A program made the translations under genes and the position numbers. The notes under the pieces are model-generated. The model was not told where the DNA came from and made no database searches. It was given only the letters and a program-made list of their open reading frames with translations. This document shows, piece by piece, positions 17,165-26,056 of a stretch of DNA of 64,000 nucleotides (positions are counted from its first letter, which is position 1; every line of letters starts with the position of its first letter). This DNA is from CAIJMU01 sp035530275 (GTDB taxonomy: Bacteria; Spirochaetota; Spirochaetia; Treponematales; Rectinemataceae), in NCBI GenBank assembly GCA_035530275.1, contig DATKVC010000006.1, positions 1 to 64,000 on the forward strand. The letters are read 5' to 3'.

Positions 17165-18481
17165 ATGAAGGAACCAGTACCGATTTCCCTTGAAGAAGCG
17201 AAGCGCCTCGCCATCGCGGCGAGCGGCCTCTCGCCGGCCATGCCGACAGGGAGCGACGACTCGACCCTCGCCGTCCTTTCGCGCCTGGGTTCGGTGCAGA
17301 TCGACAGCATCAATGTCGTGGCGAGGGCCCATCACCATATCATCTGGGCCCGAAACCCAAAGCACGACCTGGGGGACCTGGCCCGCCTCGAGGCCGAACC
17401 CCGGCGCGTCTTCGAGTACTGGTCCCACGCCGCCGCCTACCTGCCGATGACAGACTGGCGCTACTGCCTCCCTCGAATGGAGAAGGTCCGCGCAAAAGGT
17501 CATCCTTGGTTCGGCACCGACCCCCTCGTCGTCGAGGAGGTGAGGGCAAGACTACGGGCTGAGGGCCCCCTCGGCTCCGGCCATTGGGTGGACGAACGCG
17601 AGGAGAAGGCCGGCTGGTGGGACTGGAAGCCGGCCAAAATAGCCCTGGAATACCTCTTTCACTCGGGCGAGATCATGTCCGTAACCAGGAGCGGCTTCAA
17701 GAAGATATACGACCTCACCGAACGCGCCCTCCCCGCCTGGGTCGACACTCGGATGCCGAATGAGGAGGAAATGGCCGCCTGGTACGTGGACAGGGCCATC
17801 GCGAGCCTCGGTGTCTTTGCGCGCCGGGATGTTGCCTACGGACGCAAGGAAGGCCTTTCGGGCATCGATGCCGAGATCTCGCGGCGCCTCGAGACGGGCG
17901 AGCTCGTGTCGCTCCGCCTCGAAGCCTCATCCCCTCCCGGCCCCTCGCCCGAGCCCTCGCCCAGCCCACTTCTCCATTACGCACGGCCCGGGGATGTCGA
18001 CATCGCGACCGCCGCTCCCGGAACCGACTCCTGGCGTGCCTTCATCCTCTCGCCCTTCGATCCCCTCGTTATCGACCGCCGTCGACTGGGCCGTCTCTTC
18101 GGCCTCGAGTATCAGATCGAATGCTATGTCCCCGAAAAGAAGCGGAGCTTCGGCTACTTCGCCCTGCCCATTCTCGCTCTCGGCCCAGGCGGCGAGGCCG
18201 CCTTCGCCGGACTCCTCGACGCCAAGCTCGAAAGGAAGGAATCACTCCTCAGGGTGAAGCGCCTGGCCCTGTGGCGGGAAAGGCCTCGTCGGGGCTCGGG
18301 GAAGGAAGGCGCGGCCGATCGCGGCGCCTTCGCCTCGGCCATCGTGCGGGCCCTCGCCGCCTACGCCTTGTGGCAGGGCGCAACGAGCATCGTCATCGAG
18401 CGCCTCGATGCCGAAGACCCCGTCCTCGCTCGCCTGGTCGCCTCGCGTGCCTCGCGTGCCTCGCTCATCTCGCGCGTCTAG
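17165..18481 (+). CDS. ycaQ: DNA glycosylase of the YcaQ/AlkX (HTH_42) family
   Basis: A 438-residue winged-helix DNA glycosylase acting on alkylated bases and interstrand crosslinks. The N-terminal motif is VQIDSINVV: the Q-hydrophobic-D pattern typical of the YcaQ/AlkX branch, whereas AlkZ has Q-hydrophobic-Q. The family's YWSHAAAYLP and WDWKPAK motifs follow. C-terminal beta region ends near LRVKRLALW. A low-complexity Pro/Ser run (about 265-275) may be a linker. The ATG at 17165 starts the conserved region; no good Shine-Dalgarno is visible. Confidence 0.88.
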   Translation: MKEPVPISLEEAKRLAIAASGLSPAMPTGSDDSTLAVLSRLGSVQIDSINVVARAHHHIIWARNPKHDLGDLARLEAEPRRVFEYWSHAAAYLPMTDWRYCLPRMEKVRAKGHPWFGTDPLVVEEVRARLRAEGPLGSGHWVDEREEKAGWWDWKPAKIALEYLFHSGEIMSVTRSGFKKIYDLTERALPAWVDTRMPNEEEMAAWYVDRAIASLGVFARRDVAYGRKEGLSGIDAEISRRLETGELVSLRLEASSPPGPSPEPSPSPLLHYARPGDVDIATAAPGTDSWRAFILSPFDPLVIDRRRLGRLFGLEYQIECYVPEKKRSFGYFALPILALGPGGEAAFAGLLDAKLERKESLLRVKRLALWRERPRRGSGKEGAADRGAFASAIVRALAAYALWQGATSIVIERLDAEDPVLARLVASRASRASLISRV

Positions 18482-18499
18482 CCGCCTCCCGCCAGACCG

Positions 18500-19384
18500 C
18501 TACAGTATCCTTTCTTTCCAAGCCCGCCCCGTCGGTGTCGCGGCGAGGCCCCCCTCGGCAGTCTCCTTGAGCGCCGCCGGCATCGCGTCACCAATTGCCT
18601 TCATCGCCCCGACCACCTCGTCGAAGGGTATGGCCGAGCGCACACCGGCTCGAGCCAGGGTGACGGCCGTGATCGCGTTAGCCGCCATGAAAGCGTTGCG
18701 CTTGACGCAGGGCACCTCGACGAGACCCGCGACGGGGTCGCAGGCGAGGCCGAGGGAATTCTTGAGCGAGAGGGCCGCCGCGTCGATCGCGTCCGCGAAG
18801 TCCATACCCTCGAGGACGGCCAGGCCCGCCGCCGCCATCGCGCCCGCCGAGCCGCACTCGGCCTGGCAACCTCCCGCCGCCCCCGAGAGGGTGGCGCGCT
18901 GGGCGATGAGGACGCCGATCGCGGTAGCCGCGACGAAGGCGTCCTGGAGCCGCGTCGATTCGGCGTTCAGCGAGGGCTCGCGGGCGTCGCGCCAGGCCCA
19001 AAGGACCCCGGGCACGATGCCGCTCGAACCGGCCGTAGGGAAGGCGACCACCCTGCCCCCGCAGGCGTTCACCTCATTGACGGCGAGGGCGTAGGTGATG
19101 GCCAGGCCGAAGAAGCGATCGGCGACCGGCGGCGCCACAGGCGAAGAAGCCACCTTGAAGGCGGCGCCTTCGGTGAGACCCGAATAGGACCTCTTCGGCG
19201 AAGCGACCCCGAGCTCGATCGCGTTGCGCGAAATCGTCATACGTCTGCCTATCTCCGAGCGGACGACCCCGGCCGTAGAGCCCGAGGCGAAGGCATCCCT
19301 TTCGACGAGCCATTCGGCATAGCCCAGGCCCGACTCGCCTATCCTCTCCAGGAGCTCGACCGCGTTCGAGAATTTCCAATTCAC
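18500..19384 (-). CDS. sdaAA: L-serine ammonia-lyase, iron-sulfur type, alpha subunit
   Basis: A 294-residue catalytic subunit deaminating L-serine to pyruvate and ammonia with an oxygen-labile 4Fe-4S cluster. Conserved segments seen: PTAGSSGIVPG, a GCQAECGSAGAMAAAG block and a CDPVAGLVEVPC block, which supply the cluster cysteines. Its start overlaps the beta-subunit stop (ATGA). The two-subunit layout matches Gram-positive/anaerobe enzymes rather than single-chain E. coli SdaA. Confidence 0.93.
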   Translation of the reverse strand: MNWKFSNAVELLERIGESGLGYAEWLVERDAFASGSTAGVVRSEIGRRMTISRNAIELGVASPKRSYSGLTEGAAFKVASSPVAPPVADRFFGLAITYALAVNEVNACGGRVVAFPTAGSSGIVPGVLWAWRDAREPSLNAESTRLQDAFVAATAIGVLIAQRATLSGAAGGCQAECGSAGAMAAAGLAVLEGMDFADAIDAAALSLKNSLGLACDPVAGLVEVPCVKRNAFMAANAITAVTLARAGVRSAIPFDEVVGAMKAIGDAMPAALKETAEGGLAATPTGRAWKERIL

Positions 19385-20094
19385 GACCTGCCTCCGCCCG
19401 AGGCCGAGGGCACGTAGACCACGTCCTTCACCCCCATGACCCCGCCCAGGGCAGGGATGACCCCCGAAGCCACGAGACCGTCGACCTCGACGACGAGGAG
19501 GGCGAGGTCGCCTTTGTCGGTCCGGTGCGAGGTCATCGAGGCGATGTTGAAGCCCCAGGCGGCGAGGATGGCCGCGACCCCGGCGATGACGCCCCTCGTG
19601 TCCTGGTGGAGGACGAGGATGGCCTCGAGCGCTCCGTCGAGCTCGGTCTTGAAACCGTTGATGGATTGGAGCCTCACCTTGCCCCCGCCCACCGAGGCGC
19701 CGCGCACACGGGTCCGGCGCTCGCCGCTCGAGAGCTCGATAATGACAGTGTTGGGATGATAACGCTCCGGCCCGTCGAAGACGGGGACGAGCTCGATGTC
19801 GAGGCCTTCGCGCCGCGCGAGCTCCGGCGCGAAGGTCAGGCGCTCGTCCTCGGGGAGGATGCCGAGAAGACCCGCGATGGCCGCCTTGTCCGAGCCGTGG
19901 CCCTTCCAGGTGCTGGCCAGCGAGCCGTGAAAGAGGACGCGGGCATGATCGAAGGGCCCGCCGTGGATCTTCCGCGCGAGGAAGGCGATGCGGGCCACGC
20001 CCGCGGTGTGCGAACTGGAGGGCCCGATCATCACGGGCCCGAAGATATCGAGAAGACCTAAGGCTCTTTCAGGCATGGGCGAACTATACGCCAA
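19381..20094 (-). CDS. sdaAB: L-serine ammonia-lyase, iron-sulfur type, beta subunit
   Basis: A 237-residue partner of the alpha subunit. The N-terminal half carries GPSSSHTAGVARI, the serine dehydratase beta motif, and the C-terminal part is an ACT domain (about residues 160-230), a likely site of serine feedback control. It precedes sdaAA with a four-base overlap, so the two are made in a fixed ratio. Confidence 0.92.
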   Translation of the reverse strand: MAYSSPMPERALGLLDIFGPVMIGPSSSHTAGVARIAFLARKIHGGPFDHARVLFHGSLASTWKGHGSDKAAIAGLLGILPEDERLTFAPELARREGLDIELVPVFDGPERYHPNTVIIELSSGERRTRVRGASVGGGKVRLQSINGFKTELDGALEAILVLHQDTRGVIAGVAAILAAWGFNIASMTSHRTDKGDLALLVVEVDGLVASGVIPALGGVMGVKDVVYVPSASGGGRS

Positions 20095-20146
20095 AGCGCC
20101 TCCCCGGTGAAGCGAGTCGCCGCCGAGCCTTTCCGCTTCGATTCAC

Positions 20147-20169
20147 AAAAAGAAGCGCCGCGCGCGGCG
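20147..20169 (-). terminator. Possible terminator after the pyrophosphatase-like gene
   Basis: On the minus strand CGCCGCGCGCGGCG (20156-20169, a perfect dyad able to form a short stem) is followed by GCTTCTTTTTG, with five T at 20147-20151. It begins 12 bp after the pyrophosphatase-like stop. The T-run is four bases from the stem, so strength is uncertain. Confidence 0.4.
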
Positions 20170-20180
20170 TCGGTCGCCGA

Positions 20181-20588
20181 TCATCGAGGCGGCGGAAGAA
20201 TGCCTTTGATTTCAATTTTCGTCTCGGGCCAGGCGGCGAAGATTCCCGTTATGAAGGCGCTGAGCTTCGCACGCAGCTCCTCCAATGGCGGGTGAGCTTC
20301 GCCGGGGAAGGCGGCGAGGAGCTTGTGGTCGGCCTCGCCGTCCTCGAACATCTCGAGGAGTCCGAAGGCCTCGCATTCGACGAGGCTTCCCTCCGCGAGA
20401 GGGCTGCTCGTGATCACATAGCAGTCGCGGCAGTCACCGTCACCCGAGATACCGGCCGTGCCGGGGACGAACCCATAGGGCCAGGGATAGGGAAGGAGAA
20501 CGGGGCGCGAGCCCTTGCGCTCGAAGGTCGCCTCGTCGTAGATACCCTTTTCTCGGCTACCGGCCTCGGCCTCGATGAATACGCGCAT
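20181..20588 (-). CDS. Divergent inorganic-pyrophosphatase-like protein (135 aa)
   Basis: Shorter than usual family I inorganic pyrophosphatases (about 170 residues) but with the same order of motifs: YPWPYGFVPGT (family Y-P-x-N-Y-G-F-I-P), then DGDCRDC where D-x-D-P-x-D is expected, then MFEDGEADHKLLA (family M-x-D-E-x-x-D-x-K). The three aspartates are kept but the invariant Pro is replaced by Cys, with a second Cys two residues on. It may hydrolyse PPi or a related phosphate ester; reduced activity is possible. A GGAGGAGGG site precedes the ATG. Confidence 0.68.
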   Translation of the reverse strand: MRVFIEAEAGSREKGIYDEATFERKGSRPVLLPYPWPYGFVPGTAGISGDGDCRDCYVITSSPLAEGSLVECEAFGLLEMFEDGEADHKLLAAFPGEAHPPLEELRAKLSAFITGIFAAWPETKIEIKGILPPPR

Positions 20589-20662
20589 CGAATCCCTCCT
20601 CCAACCCGGAATGGGGCTCGCAATGAGCCGCCGACAGGCCGCCTAACGCAGGCGAGGCTTCG

Positions 20663-22345
20663 CTACCTTTCCAGCTTCCTGTACGTCACCCTATGTGGGC
20701 GATCGGCGGCGTCGCCGAGCTGCTCGTGCCTCCAGGCGGCGAACTCGCTGAAGTTCCCGTCGTACCAGATCGCCTCGGAGTTGCCCTCGAAGGCGAGGAT
20801 GTGCGTGCAAACCCGGTCGAGGAACCAGCGATCGTGGCTGACCACGAGTGCCACGCCCGCGAAGTCGTCCAGCGCCTCCTCGAGGGCGCGCATCGTGTTG
20901 ACGTCCAGGTCGTTCGTCGGCTCGTCGAGGAGGAGCACGTTGGCGCAATCCTGCACCATCAAAGCCATGTTGAGCCTGTTGCGCTCCCCGCCCGAGAGGA
21001 CCCCCACCTTCTTCGACTGGTCGGTGCCCGAAAAATTGAACCAACTGCAATAAGCCCGCGAATTGACCTCGCGCTTGCCGAGCTTGATGATGTCCAGCCC
21101 GCCGGAGAGCTGCTCCCAGACCGAATTGTCCGGATCGAGACGATCGCGGTTCTGGTCCGCGTAGGCGAGCTTGACCGTGTCGCCCAACTTGATGCTCCCC
21201 TTGTCGGGCTTTTCGGAGCCGGTGATCATCTTGAGGAGGGTGGTCTTGCCCGCGCCGTTCGGCCCGATGATGCCGACGATAGCCCCCGGCGGCACCTCGA
21301 AGCTGAGACCCTCGTAAAGGAGCTTGTCGTCGTAGGACTTCGCGAGATCCTTCGCTTCAATTACGACATTACCGAGCCGGGGCCCGACGGGGAGGACGAT
21401 CTTCGAATCGCGCAACTTCTCCTTGCCTTCCTCGTTGAGGAGCTTCTCGTAGCGCGTAATGCGTGCCTTCGACTTGGCGTGGCGACCCTTGGGGCTCATC
21501 GACACCCATTCGAGCTCCCGCTCGAGCTGCTTGGCCCGGGCCGATTCGCCCTTCTCCTCCATCTCGAGCTGCTTCGCCTTCTGGTCGAGCCAGGACGAGT
21601 AATTGCCCTTCCAGGGAATCCCCTCGCCGCGATCGAGCTCGAGAATCCAGCCGGCGATGTTATCGAGGAAGTAGCGATCATGGGTGACCGCGATGACCGT
21701 GCCCTCGTACTCGCGGAGGTGCCGCTCGAGCCAGGCCACCGTCTCCGCGTCGAGATGGTTGGTCGGCTCGTCGAGCAACAGGATGTCGGGCTTCTTGAGC
21801 AGCAAGCGACAAAGAGCTACGCGTCGCCTCTCGCCGCCCGATAGCACATCGACCACCTTGTCGGCCGGCGGACAGCGGAGGGCGTCCATCGCGAGATCGA
21901 GTCGGGCGTCGAGGTTCCAGCCGTCGCAGTCGTCGATCTTCTCCTGGAGCTTCGCCTGGCGGGCCGCCAGCTTGTCGAAGTCCGCGTCCGGGTCGCCGTA
22001 GGCCTCCCCGATCGCCTCGAACTCCTTGAGCATGTCGACGATCTCCTGCACCCCTTCGCTCACGATTTCCTTGACAGTCTTTCCGGCCGCGAGCTCGGGC
22101 TCCTGCTGGAGATAGCCGATCGTGTAACCCTTCTCGACCCGCGTCTCGCCGAGAATCTCCTCGTCGATGCCCGCGAGAATCTTGAGGAGACTCGACTTGC
22201 CCGAGCCGTTCAAGCCGATGACGCCGATCTTGGCGCCATAGTAATAGGACAGATTGATGTCCTTGAGCACGACCTTGGTCCCGTGACGCTTGGTCACCCG
22301 GTCCATCGTGTAAATAATCTTCTTGTCGTCGAAAGTGGTAGCCAT
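20663..22345 (-). CDS. ettA: Energy-dependent translational throttle protein EttA (ABC-F)
   Basis: A 560-residue soluble ABC-F protein that binds the ribosomal E site and gates the first elongation steps according to the ADP/ATP ratio. Two complete ATPase modules are visible: GLNGSGKSSLLK with LSGGERRRVALCR and LLDEPTNHLD, then GPNGAGKTTLLK with LSGGERNRLNMAL and LLDEPTNDLD, joined by the charged linker. The N-terminus MATTFDDKKIIYTMDRV fits EttA. The frame is open a further 75 bp, but 22345 is the family start. Confidence 0.93.
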   Translation of the reverse strand: MATTFDDKKIIYTMDRVTKRHGTKVVLKDINLSYYYGAKIGVIGLNGSGKSSLLKILAGIDEEILGETRVEKGYTIGYLQQEPELAAGKTVKEIVSEGVQEIVDMLKEFEAIGEAYGDPDADFDKLAARQAKLQEKIDDCDGWNLDARLDLAMDALRCPPADKVVDVLSGGERRRVALCRLLLKKPDILLLDEPTNHLDAETVAWLERHLREYEGTVIAVTHDRYFLDNIAGWILELDRGEGIPWKGNYSSWLDQKAKQLEMEEKGESARAKQLERELEWVSMSPKGRHAKSKARITRYEKLLNEEGKEKLRDSKIVLPVGPRLGNVVIEAKDLAKSYDDKLLYEGLSFEVPPGAIVGIIGPNGAGKTTLLKMITGSEKPDKGSIKLGDTVKLAYADQNRDRLDPDNSVWEQLSGGLDIIKLGKREVNSRAYCSWFNFSGTDQSKKVGVLSGGERNRLNMALMVQDCANVLLLDEPTNDLDVNTMRALEEALDDFAGVALVVSHDRWFLDRVCTHILAFEGNSEAIWYDGNFSEFAAWRHEQLGDAADRPHRVTYRKLER

Positions 22346-22397
22346 GCGCGGACTATAGCAGAGAAAAGGTCGCTTTGTTAAGGAATGCGGAACTCCC

Positions 22398-22558
22398 GCG
22401 CGACATGGAGGTCGCGCCACAGGAATCGCCGAAGCTTTAGCTTCGGCAGGTCATGGATGACGAGGGCGCGTCGGCTCGCTTCGCTCGCCGTCGGGCTCTC
22501 CGCTTCAATCTTCCCTTCGCGGGGCTGACCGAAGTCGGGTCTCCTTCGGAGCCCCGAC
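22398..22558. repeat. Cluster of three strong stem-loops upstream of ettA
   Basis: Three hairpins follow each other: GCGCGAC/GTCGCGC (22398-22417, 6-base loop), GCCGAAGC/GCTTCGGC (22428-22447, 4-base loop) and an 11-bp stem with one mismatch at 22534-22558 (TTC loop). No T-runs follow, so they are not ordinary terminators. The segment has a CG-rich, repetitive look. It could be a dispersed intergenic repeat or a structured RNA; no gene is recognised in it. Confidence 0.4.
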
Positions 22559-22767
22559 GAAGTTTCACTCGGCGAAGGGAAGGATTTCCGCTTCGATCCC
22601 TCGCGCTCATTTTGTTCAAGAGCTTTTCTTGCGCGATAGGTGGCGGTCGCGTCTCGGAATCTGACCCCATCGGGCCCAGAATCGCAGGGCTATGATCTAT
22701 GACTCCAAAGGCAGTCAATAGTCAAAACCATTCTTTTTGTCGGTATGCTTTTGTATCTCGCCATATG

Positions 22768-23081
22768 CTAAAGCCGCTCGGAATTAGCCAATTCGATCCC
22801 AATCATAGTCAATAGCCAGATAGCCGAGTCCTTTTTTCCCTCCGCGTAGGTGGTCTCGTCCTGATTCGCCATTTCCTGCAGCAGGTTTCCAACCTTTCGC
22901 TATTCTGGCCGACGGCTAGAACCTCGGACAATTTGCCGATGAGGAGTTTCTCAAAATCGGCTCTCCTCCCCTCGCCGTAAGTCTGAAAATAAGAAGCGAT
23001 GAGAGCTTCGTAATGCTTGTCGTCAACGGCTCGGTTCTTCGAAAAGCCTGCGCGTCCTTTCCGATGGCTTTTGGCGAACCT
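22768..23081 (-). pseudogene. Frameshifted 3' remnant of an AlbA_2-type ATP-binding/helicase-like protein
   Basis: Read on the minus strand, one frame gives an HYEALIASYFQTYGEGRR...KLLIGKLSEVL stretch. Near 22900 the coding shifts to another frame giving RKVGNLLQEMANQ, then EGKKDSAIWLL, and a stop at 22768-22770. Together these resemble the winged-helix tail common in AlbA_2-domain (divergent AAA_4) ATP-binding proteins, where a DI-x-x-LLLDKL-x-x-VL helix is followed by K-I-x-N-LL-x-x-M. There is no start and no upstream domain, so this is a decayed fragment. Family assignment is from memory of the pattern. Confidence 0.5.
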
Positions 23082-23420
23082 TCACCCCGTGGACCGACGA
23101 GCACGGGGCCTACCCCCGGGCGATCTCCGGATCGCGCCTGGCTGTCGCTGACGGAACTGACGGTACTGACGGCGACGATGCGGGACTCGTGCCCGCAGAA
23201 CATGCAGACATCGCTCAGGATCGGGAGGGACTACCTGCCGCGCTTCACCTGGGCATGAAGGGGATCTGGGGTCCGCAAAGGGTCGGGAGGAGGATTCGGC
23301 CCTCCGACAAGGTTCGAGGAACAATCAACATTTTTGGGACGTGTTGGTTCCTTACTTTCTGGGCCTCTCCGCCTCCCTTTGCCCTCGGTCCCCGTCCATC
23401 GCATCATTTCCACCTCGACC

Positions 23421-23819
23421 TTAGCCGTCCGTCCCGCCGGCTCCAGCCTCCACGAGATGCCTATTCTGGGGCAGGATCTCGGCAAACTCGTACAAAATTA
23501 CGCCTGAATCGCTGATGCGCACGTTTACTCGAGAGTTATCGACCATTGCGTCCAAAATCTTCTCTGCGCTTTTGAATGACAATCCTGTCTCGGCGACGAG
23601 ATCCGACACCGAGAGCAGTCCGTCATGCATATAGGCCAGCTTGTTGATCTGATTCGTGACGGACGCAGGCCGGCGGATCGACCGATCTTGCCATATCGAA
23701 TGGACGGCATGGATATATCTCGTGGCAATTTTTAAGGCAATAAATATGCCGATTAATATAAGACTCCCGATTCCGGTGAAATTCCCCATCCACGGGATGG
23801 ACATCATCGCGCCATTCAT
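23421..23819 (-). CDS. Membrane-anchored winged-helix protein of unknown function
   Basis: About 132 residues from the ATG at 23819. One TM helix (about residues 12-32, GIGSLILIGIFIALKIA) is followed by a small winged-helix domain: NQINKLAYMHDGLLSVSDLVAETGLSFKSAEKILDAMVDNSRVNVRISDSGVILYEF reads as helix, helix-turn-helix and wing and ends in a conserved YEF. Such single-TM wHTH proteins are common and uncharacterised. The start is uncertain because upstream in-frame ATGs exist and the Shine-Dalgarno is weak. Confidence 0.55.
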   Translation of the reverse strand: MNGAMMSIPWMGNFTGIGSLILIGIFIALKIATRYIHAVHSIWQDRSIRRPASVTNQINKLAYMHDGLLSVSDLVAETGLSFKSAEKILDAMVDNSRVNVRISDSGVILYEFAEILPQNRHLVEAGAGGTDG

Positions 23820-24171
23820 AAAACCTGTCCCTCGGCTCTCGAAGGTCGACAATGACTTTGCCGGGCAGAGCACGAAGACTTTTCCGCCCGCTGCGACGCG
23901 ATCGAGGGCATGCCCACTGCGGGATAAGTCACACTACATAGAGTATCGACATTGGCTCGGAGGCCGTCTGCGTCGCCAGACCAATCGGCGGCGGGGAATC
24001 GACGAATCCCATATCTATCGCCGAGTCGAACCTCCCGCCGCCCTAGGTCCAATCCTCTCGCGGCAGGGAGAAAAGCGAGCGCTCGCCGCAATGCTCTTCT
24101 CCGCTCCCCCGAGGGACTTGAGAGGAAGCGACGTTTCCAGGAGCTTCCCATGGCGTTCCTTCCTTACACGA

Positions 24172-24873
24172 TCAGCCGAAGGATTTCATGCCGAAGTAGG
24201 TGCCATGCCACCCATGATACCAGACCTGGCCCGTATAGCCGTTGACCCCCAACATGCCGATTATCTTTCCGTCCTTGAGAACATGAATGGTGTAATAGCC
24301 GTAGAATGAATCGCCGCCGATCTCGGAATTGTATCCTTGATTGTAGGAATCAAGGTATTTCTGGGCGTCTGCATCGGCCTGGGCGATCGTGACGGGCATG
24401 CTTATCTTCCGAGAATCAGTCGGCGTGGCGCCCCGCGCCATCATCCCGTACTTGAGATTCCACATCATGTCGGGGCCGGGTTCCGGCGTCATCGTTCCCG
24501 TGTACTTGTCCATGAGCATCTCGAAGGCGCCGACACCACTGTCCTTTTCGGCGAAGGCGACATAGAACTGGTTGTCGAATTCCATAATCTCGGAGATGGC
24601 GAGGTTGGCATCGGCCCACGAGGCGAGATACTTGTCGGCCTGGACCTTCGCGTCGTCGATGGTCATAGGGGAACGAGCGGCTTCCAAGCTTCCGTCGTCA
24701 TAGCCGCAGCCGCCATACGACCCGCCGTAGCCCCCTCCCATCATGCCTGGATAGCCGCCATAGGGGCCTGCCCCAGGGACGCCATATCCATAGCCTCCCC
24801 CCATCATTCCCTGAGCTCCAACAGTGAAGGCTGTGAGGCAGGCCGCCACGATAAGACCTGATAATCTCTTCAT
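24172..24873 (-). CDS. Exported Gly/Tyr/Met-rich protein with PepSY-like domain
   Basis: A 233-residue protein with a signal peptide (MKRLSGLIVAACLTAFTVGA). A low-complexity stretch rich in GGGYGG/MMGGG (about 22-60) follows, then a region in which residues about 70-135 look like a PepSY-type alpha-beta unit (DDAKVQADKYLAS, FYVAFAEKDSGVGAFEMLMDKYTG). A second DADAQKYLDSY helix and strands complete a repeat. The start at 24873 follows AAGGAGAAAG. The Met/Gly repeats recall metal-binding envelope proteins; role unknown. Confidence 0.65.
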   Translation of the reverse strand: MKRLSGLIVAACLTAFTVGAQGMMGGGYGYGVPGAGPYGGYPGMMGGGYGGSYGGCGYDDGSLEAARSPMTIDDAKVQADKYLASWADANLAISEIMEFDNQFYVAFAEKDSGVGAFEMLMDKYTGTMTPEPGPDMMWNLKYGMMARGATPTDSRKISMPVTIAQADADAQKYLDSYNQGYNSEIGGDSFYGYYTIHVLKDGKIIGMLGVNGYTGQVWYHGWHGTYFGMKSFG

Positions 24874-25028
24874 TGCTTTCTCCTTGCGCCGGTTGAACCG
24901 GCTCTGTCGGTTGCCGAGCAGTTGTTGTTCCCGGCTCGCCGCTAACCTAGGGCACTTTGGTGAATACACGGTGAATGGCATATGCGGATTGTCCGGAGAC
25001 GTACTGGTAGCGCTTTGTGCTGCCAATG

Positions 25029-25084
25029 CCCTCGAGCTTCTCGTCTCGGCCTTGCCCCGGGAGTCGACCAAAAATCGCGGCATC
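25029..25084 (+). repeat. Partial duplicate of the 5' part of the mntA gene
   Basis: These 56 bp closely match 25646-25701 inside mntA: 26 identical bases at the start, then GAGTCGACCA shared, with scattered changes after. It encodes the same ALELLVSAL-PREST peptide as mntA but runs into a stop within a few codons. It is a relic of a second nucleotidyltransferase gene or of a local duplication upstream of the toxin-antitoxin pair. Confidence 0.6.
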
Positions 25085-25207
25085 TCATAAGATCCGCGTG
25101 TCATCGGTCGCGCCCTTGAGGGTGATTCGCTCGGGGGTTTTAGGCGTACGGTGCGGCGATTGGCGTCCACCTGCTCGAGTTCTCTCGCCCCATGCTATGC
25201 TCTTGGC

Positions 25208-25624
25208 ATGGACCCCAACATGCGCTTTCGCCAGCGACTCGCCAGCCTGCGCACGGCCTCGTCCCGCCTTCGCGAGGCGGTCGACCTCTCGAGGCTACGG
25301 AGTCTCACCTATCTTGAAAAGCAGGGACTCATCCAGGCCTTTGAGTTTACCCATGAGCTTGCGTGGAACGTGATGAAGGACTGGTTCGAATACCAAGGAG
25401 CCGTCGACATCACCGGTTCTCGCGACGCGACTCGCAAGGCGAGCGGCGCGGGCCTCATCAAGAATGGGAATGTCTGGATGGAGATGATCAGGAGCCGAAA
25501 CGAGTCGTCGCACACTTACAACCTCGAAGTCGCCGAAAAGATAGCGAAGGCGATCGAAGCTTCGTACTGGCAGGCAATAGAGGAGTTTCTCACGACTATG
25601 GGAAGCCGGGAGGCGGGACTATGA
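25208..25624 (+). CDS. hepT: HEPN protein, HI0074/HepT-type (toxin of MNT/HEPN pair)
   Basis: A 138-residue all-alpha HEPN protein of the HI0074 (nucleotidyltransferase substrate-binding) group. The R-x4-H-x-Y motif of HepT RNases is present as R97-N-E-S-S-H102-T-Y104. In characterised pairs the HEPN RNase is silenced by the MNT partner, which adenylylates the motif tyrosine. The gene overlaps mntA by four bases (ATGA). ATG at 25208 is chosen; ATG at 25220 is an alternative. Confidence 0.85.
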   Translation: MDPNMRFRQRLASLRTASSRLREAVDLSRLRSLTYLEKQGLIQAFEFTHELAWNVMKDWFEYQGAVDITGSRDATRKASGAGLIKNGNVWMEMIRSRNESSHTYNLEVAEKIAKAIEASYWQAIEEFLTTMGSREAGL

Positions 25625-25929
25625 GGGCGGGCCTCGATGGGCCGACCCTCGAGCTTCTCGTCTCGGCCTTGTCTCGGGAGTCGACCATACATCGTGTCAT
25701 CCTTTTCGGCTCGCGCGCGAAAGGCACCGCGAAGCCTGGTTCGGATATCGACCTTTGTCTTGAGGGTCCAGATATCGGCACGCCGGAACTGGCCCGGCTT
25801 GAGACCCTTCTCGACGACCTCCTTCTCCCGTGGGAGATAGACCTCGTCCCACGCGCGGATATCAACAATCGGGAACTTCTCGCGCATATCGACGAGTTCG
25901 GCATTGCCATCTACGAAAAAGCGATTTGA
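25621..25929 (+). CDS. mntA: Minimal nucleotidyltransferase MntA (antitoxin)
   Basis: A 102-residue minimal DNA polymerase beta-type nucleotidyltransferase. The active-site signature is complete: G30-S31 in LFGSRAKG, then D42-x-D44 (SDIDL), with a third acidic residue in WEIDLVPR. It pairs with the preceding HEPN gene by an ATGA overlap, the standard arrangement of a HEPN/MNT toxin-antitoxin module. Confidence 0.88.
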   Translation: MRAGLDGPTLELLVSALSRESTIHRVILFGSRAKGTAKPGSDIDLCLEGPDIGTPELARLETLLDDLLLPWEIDLVPRADINNRELLAHIDEFGIAIYEKAI

Positions 25930-26056
25930 TTGATTCGAAGGTCAGCCCCCTTCGACAAGCTTCCCTAGTTGCGTTCGAAACGCGGCTACCCATGAAAGGA
26001 CTTGCGGCTTTTCACTACCAGCAGCGTCGGCTATTTTTCGCGACAATACGCCGCTT

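Noticed and set aside
17072..17503. 143-codon ORF antisense to ycaQ
   Set aside because: Covers the conserved N-terminal half of YcaQ on the other strand; no recognisable protein features.
22453..22695. 80-codon ORF upstream of ettA
   Set aside because: Lies over hairpin DNA, is Arg/Ser-rich and has no family or ribosome binding site.
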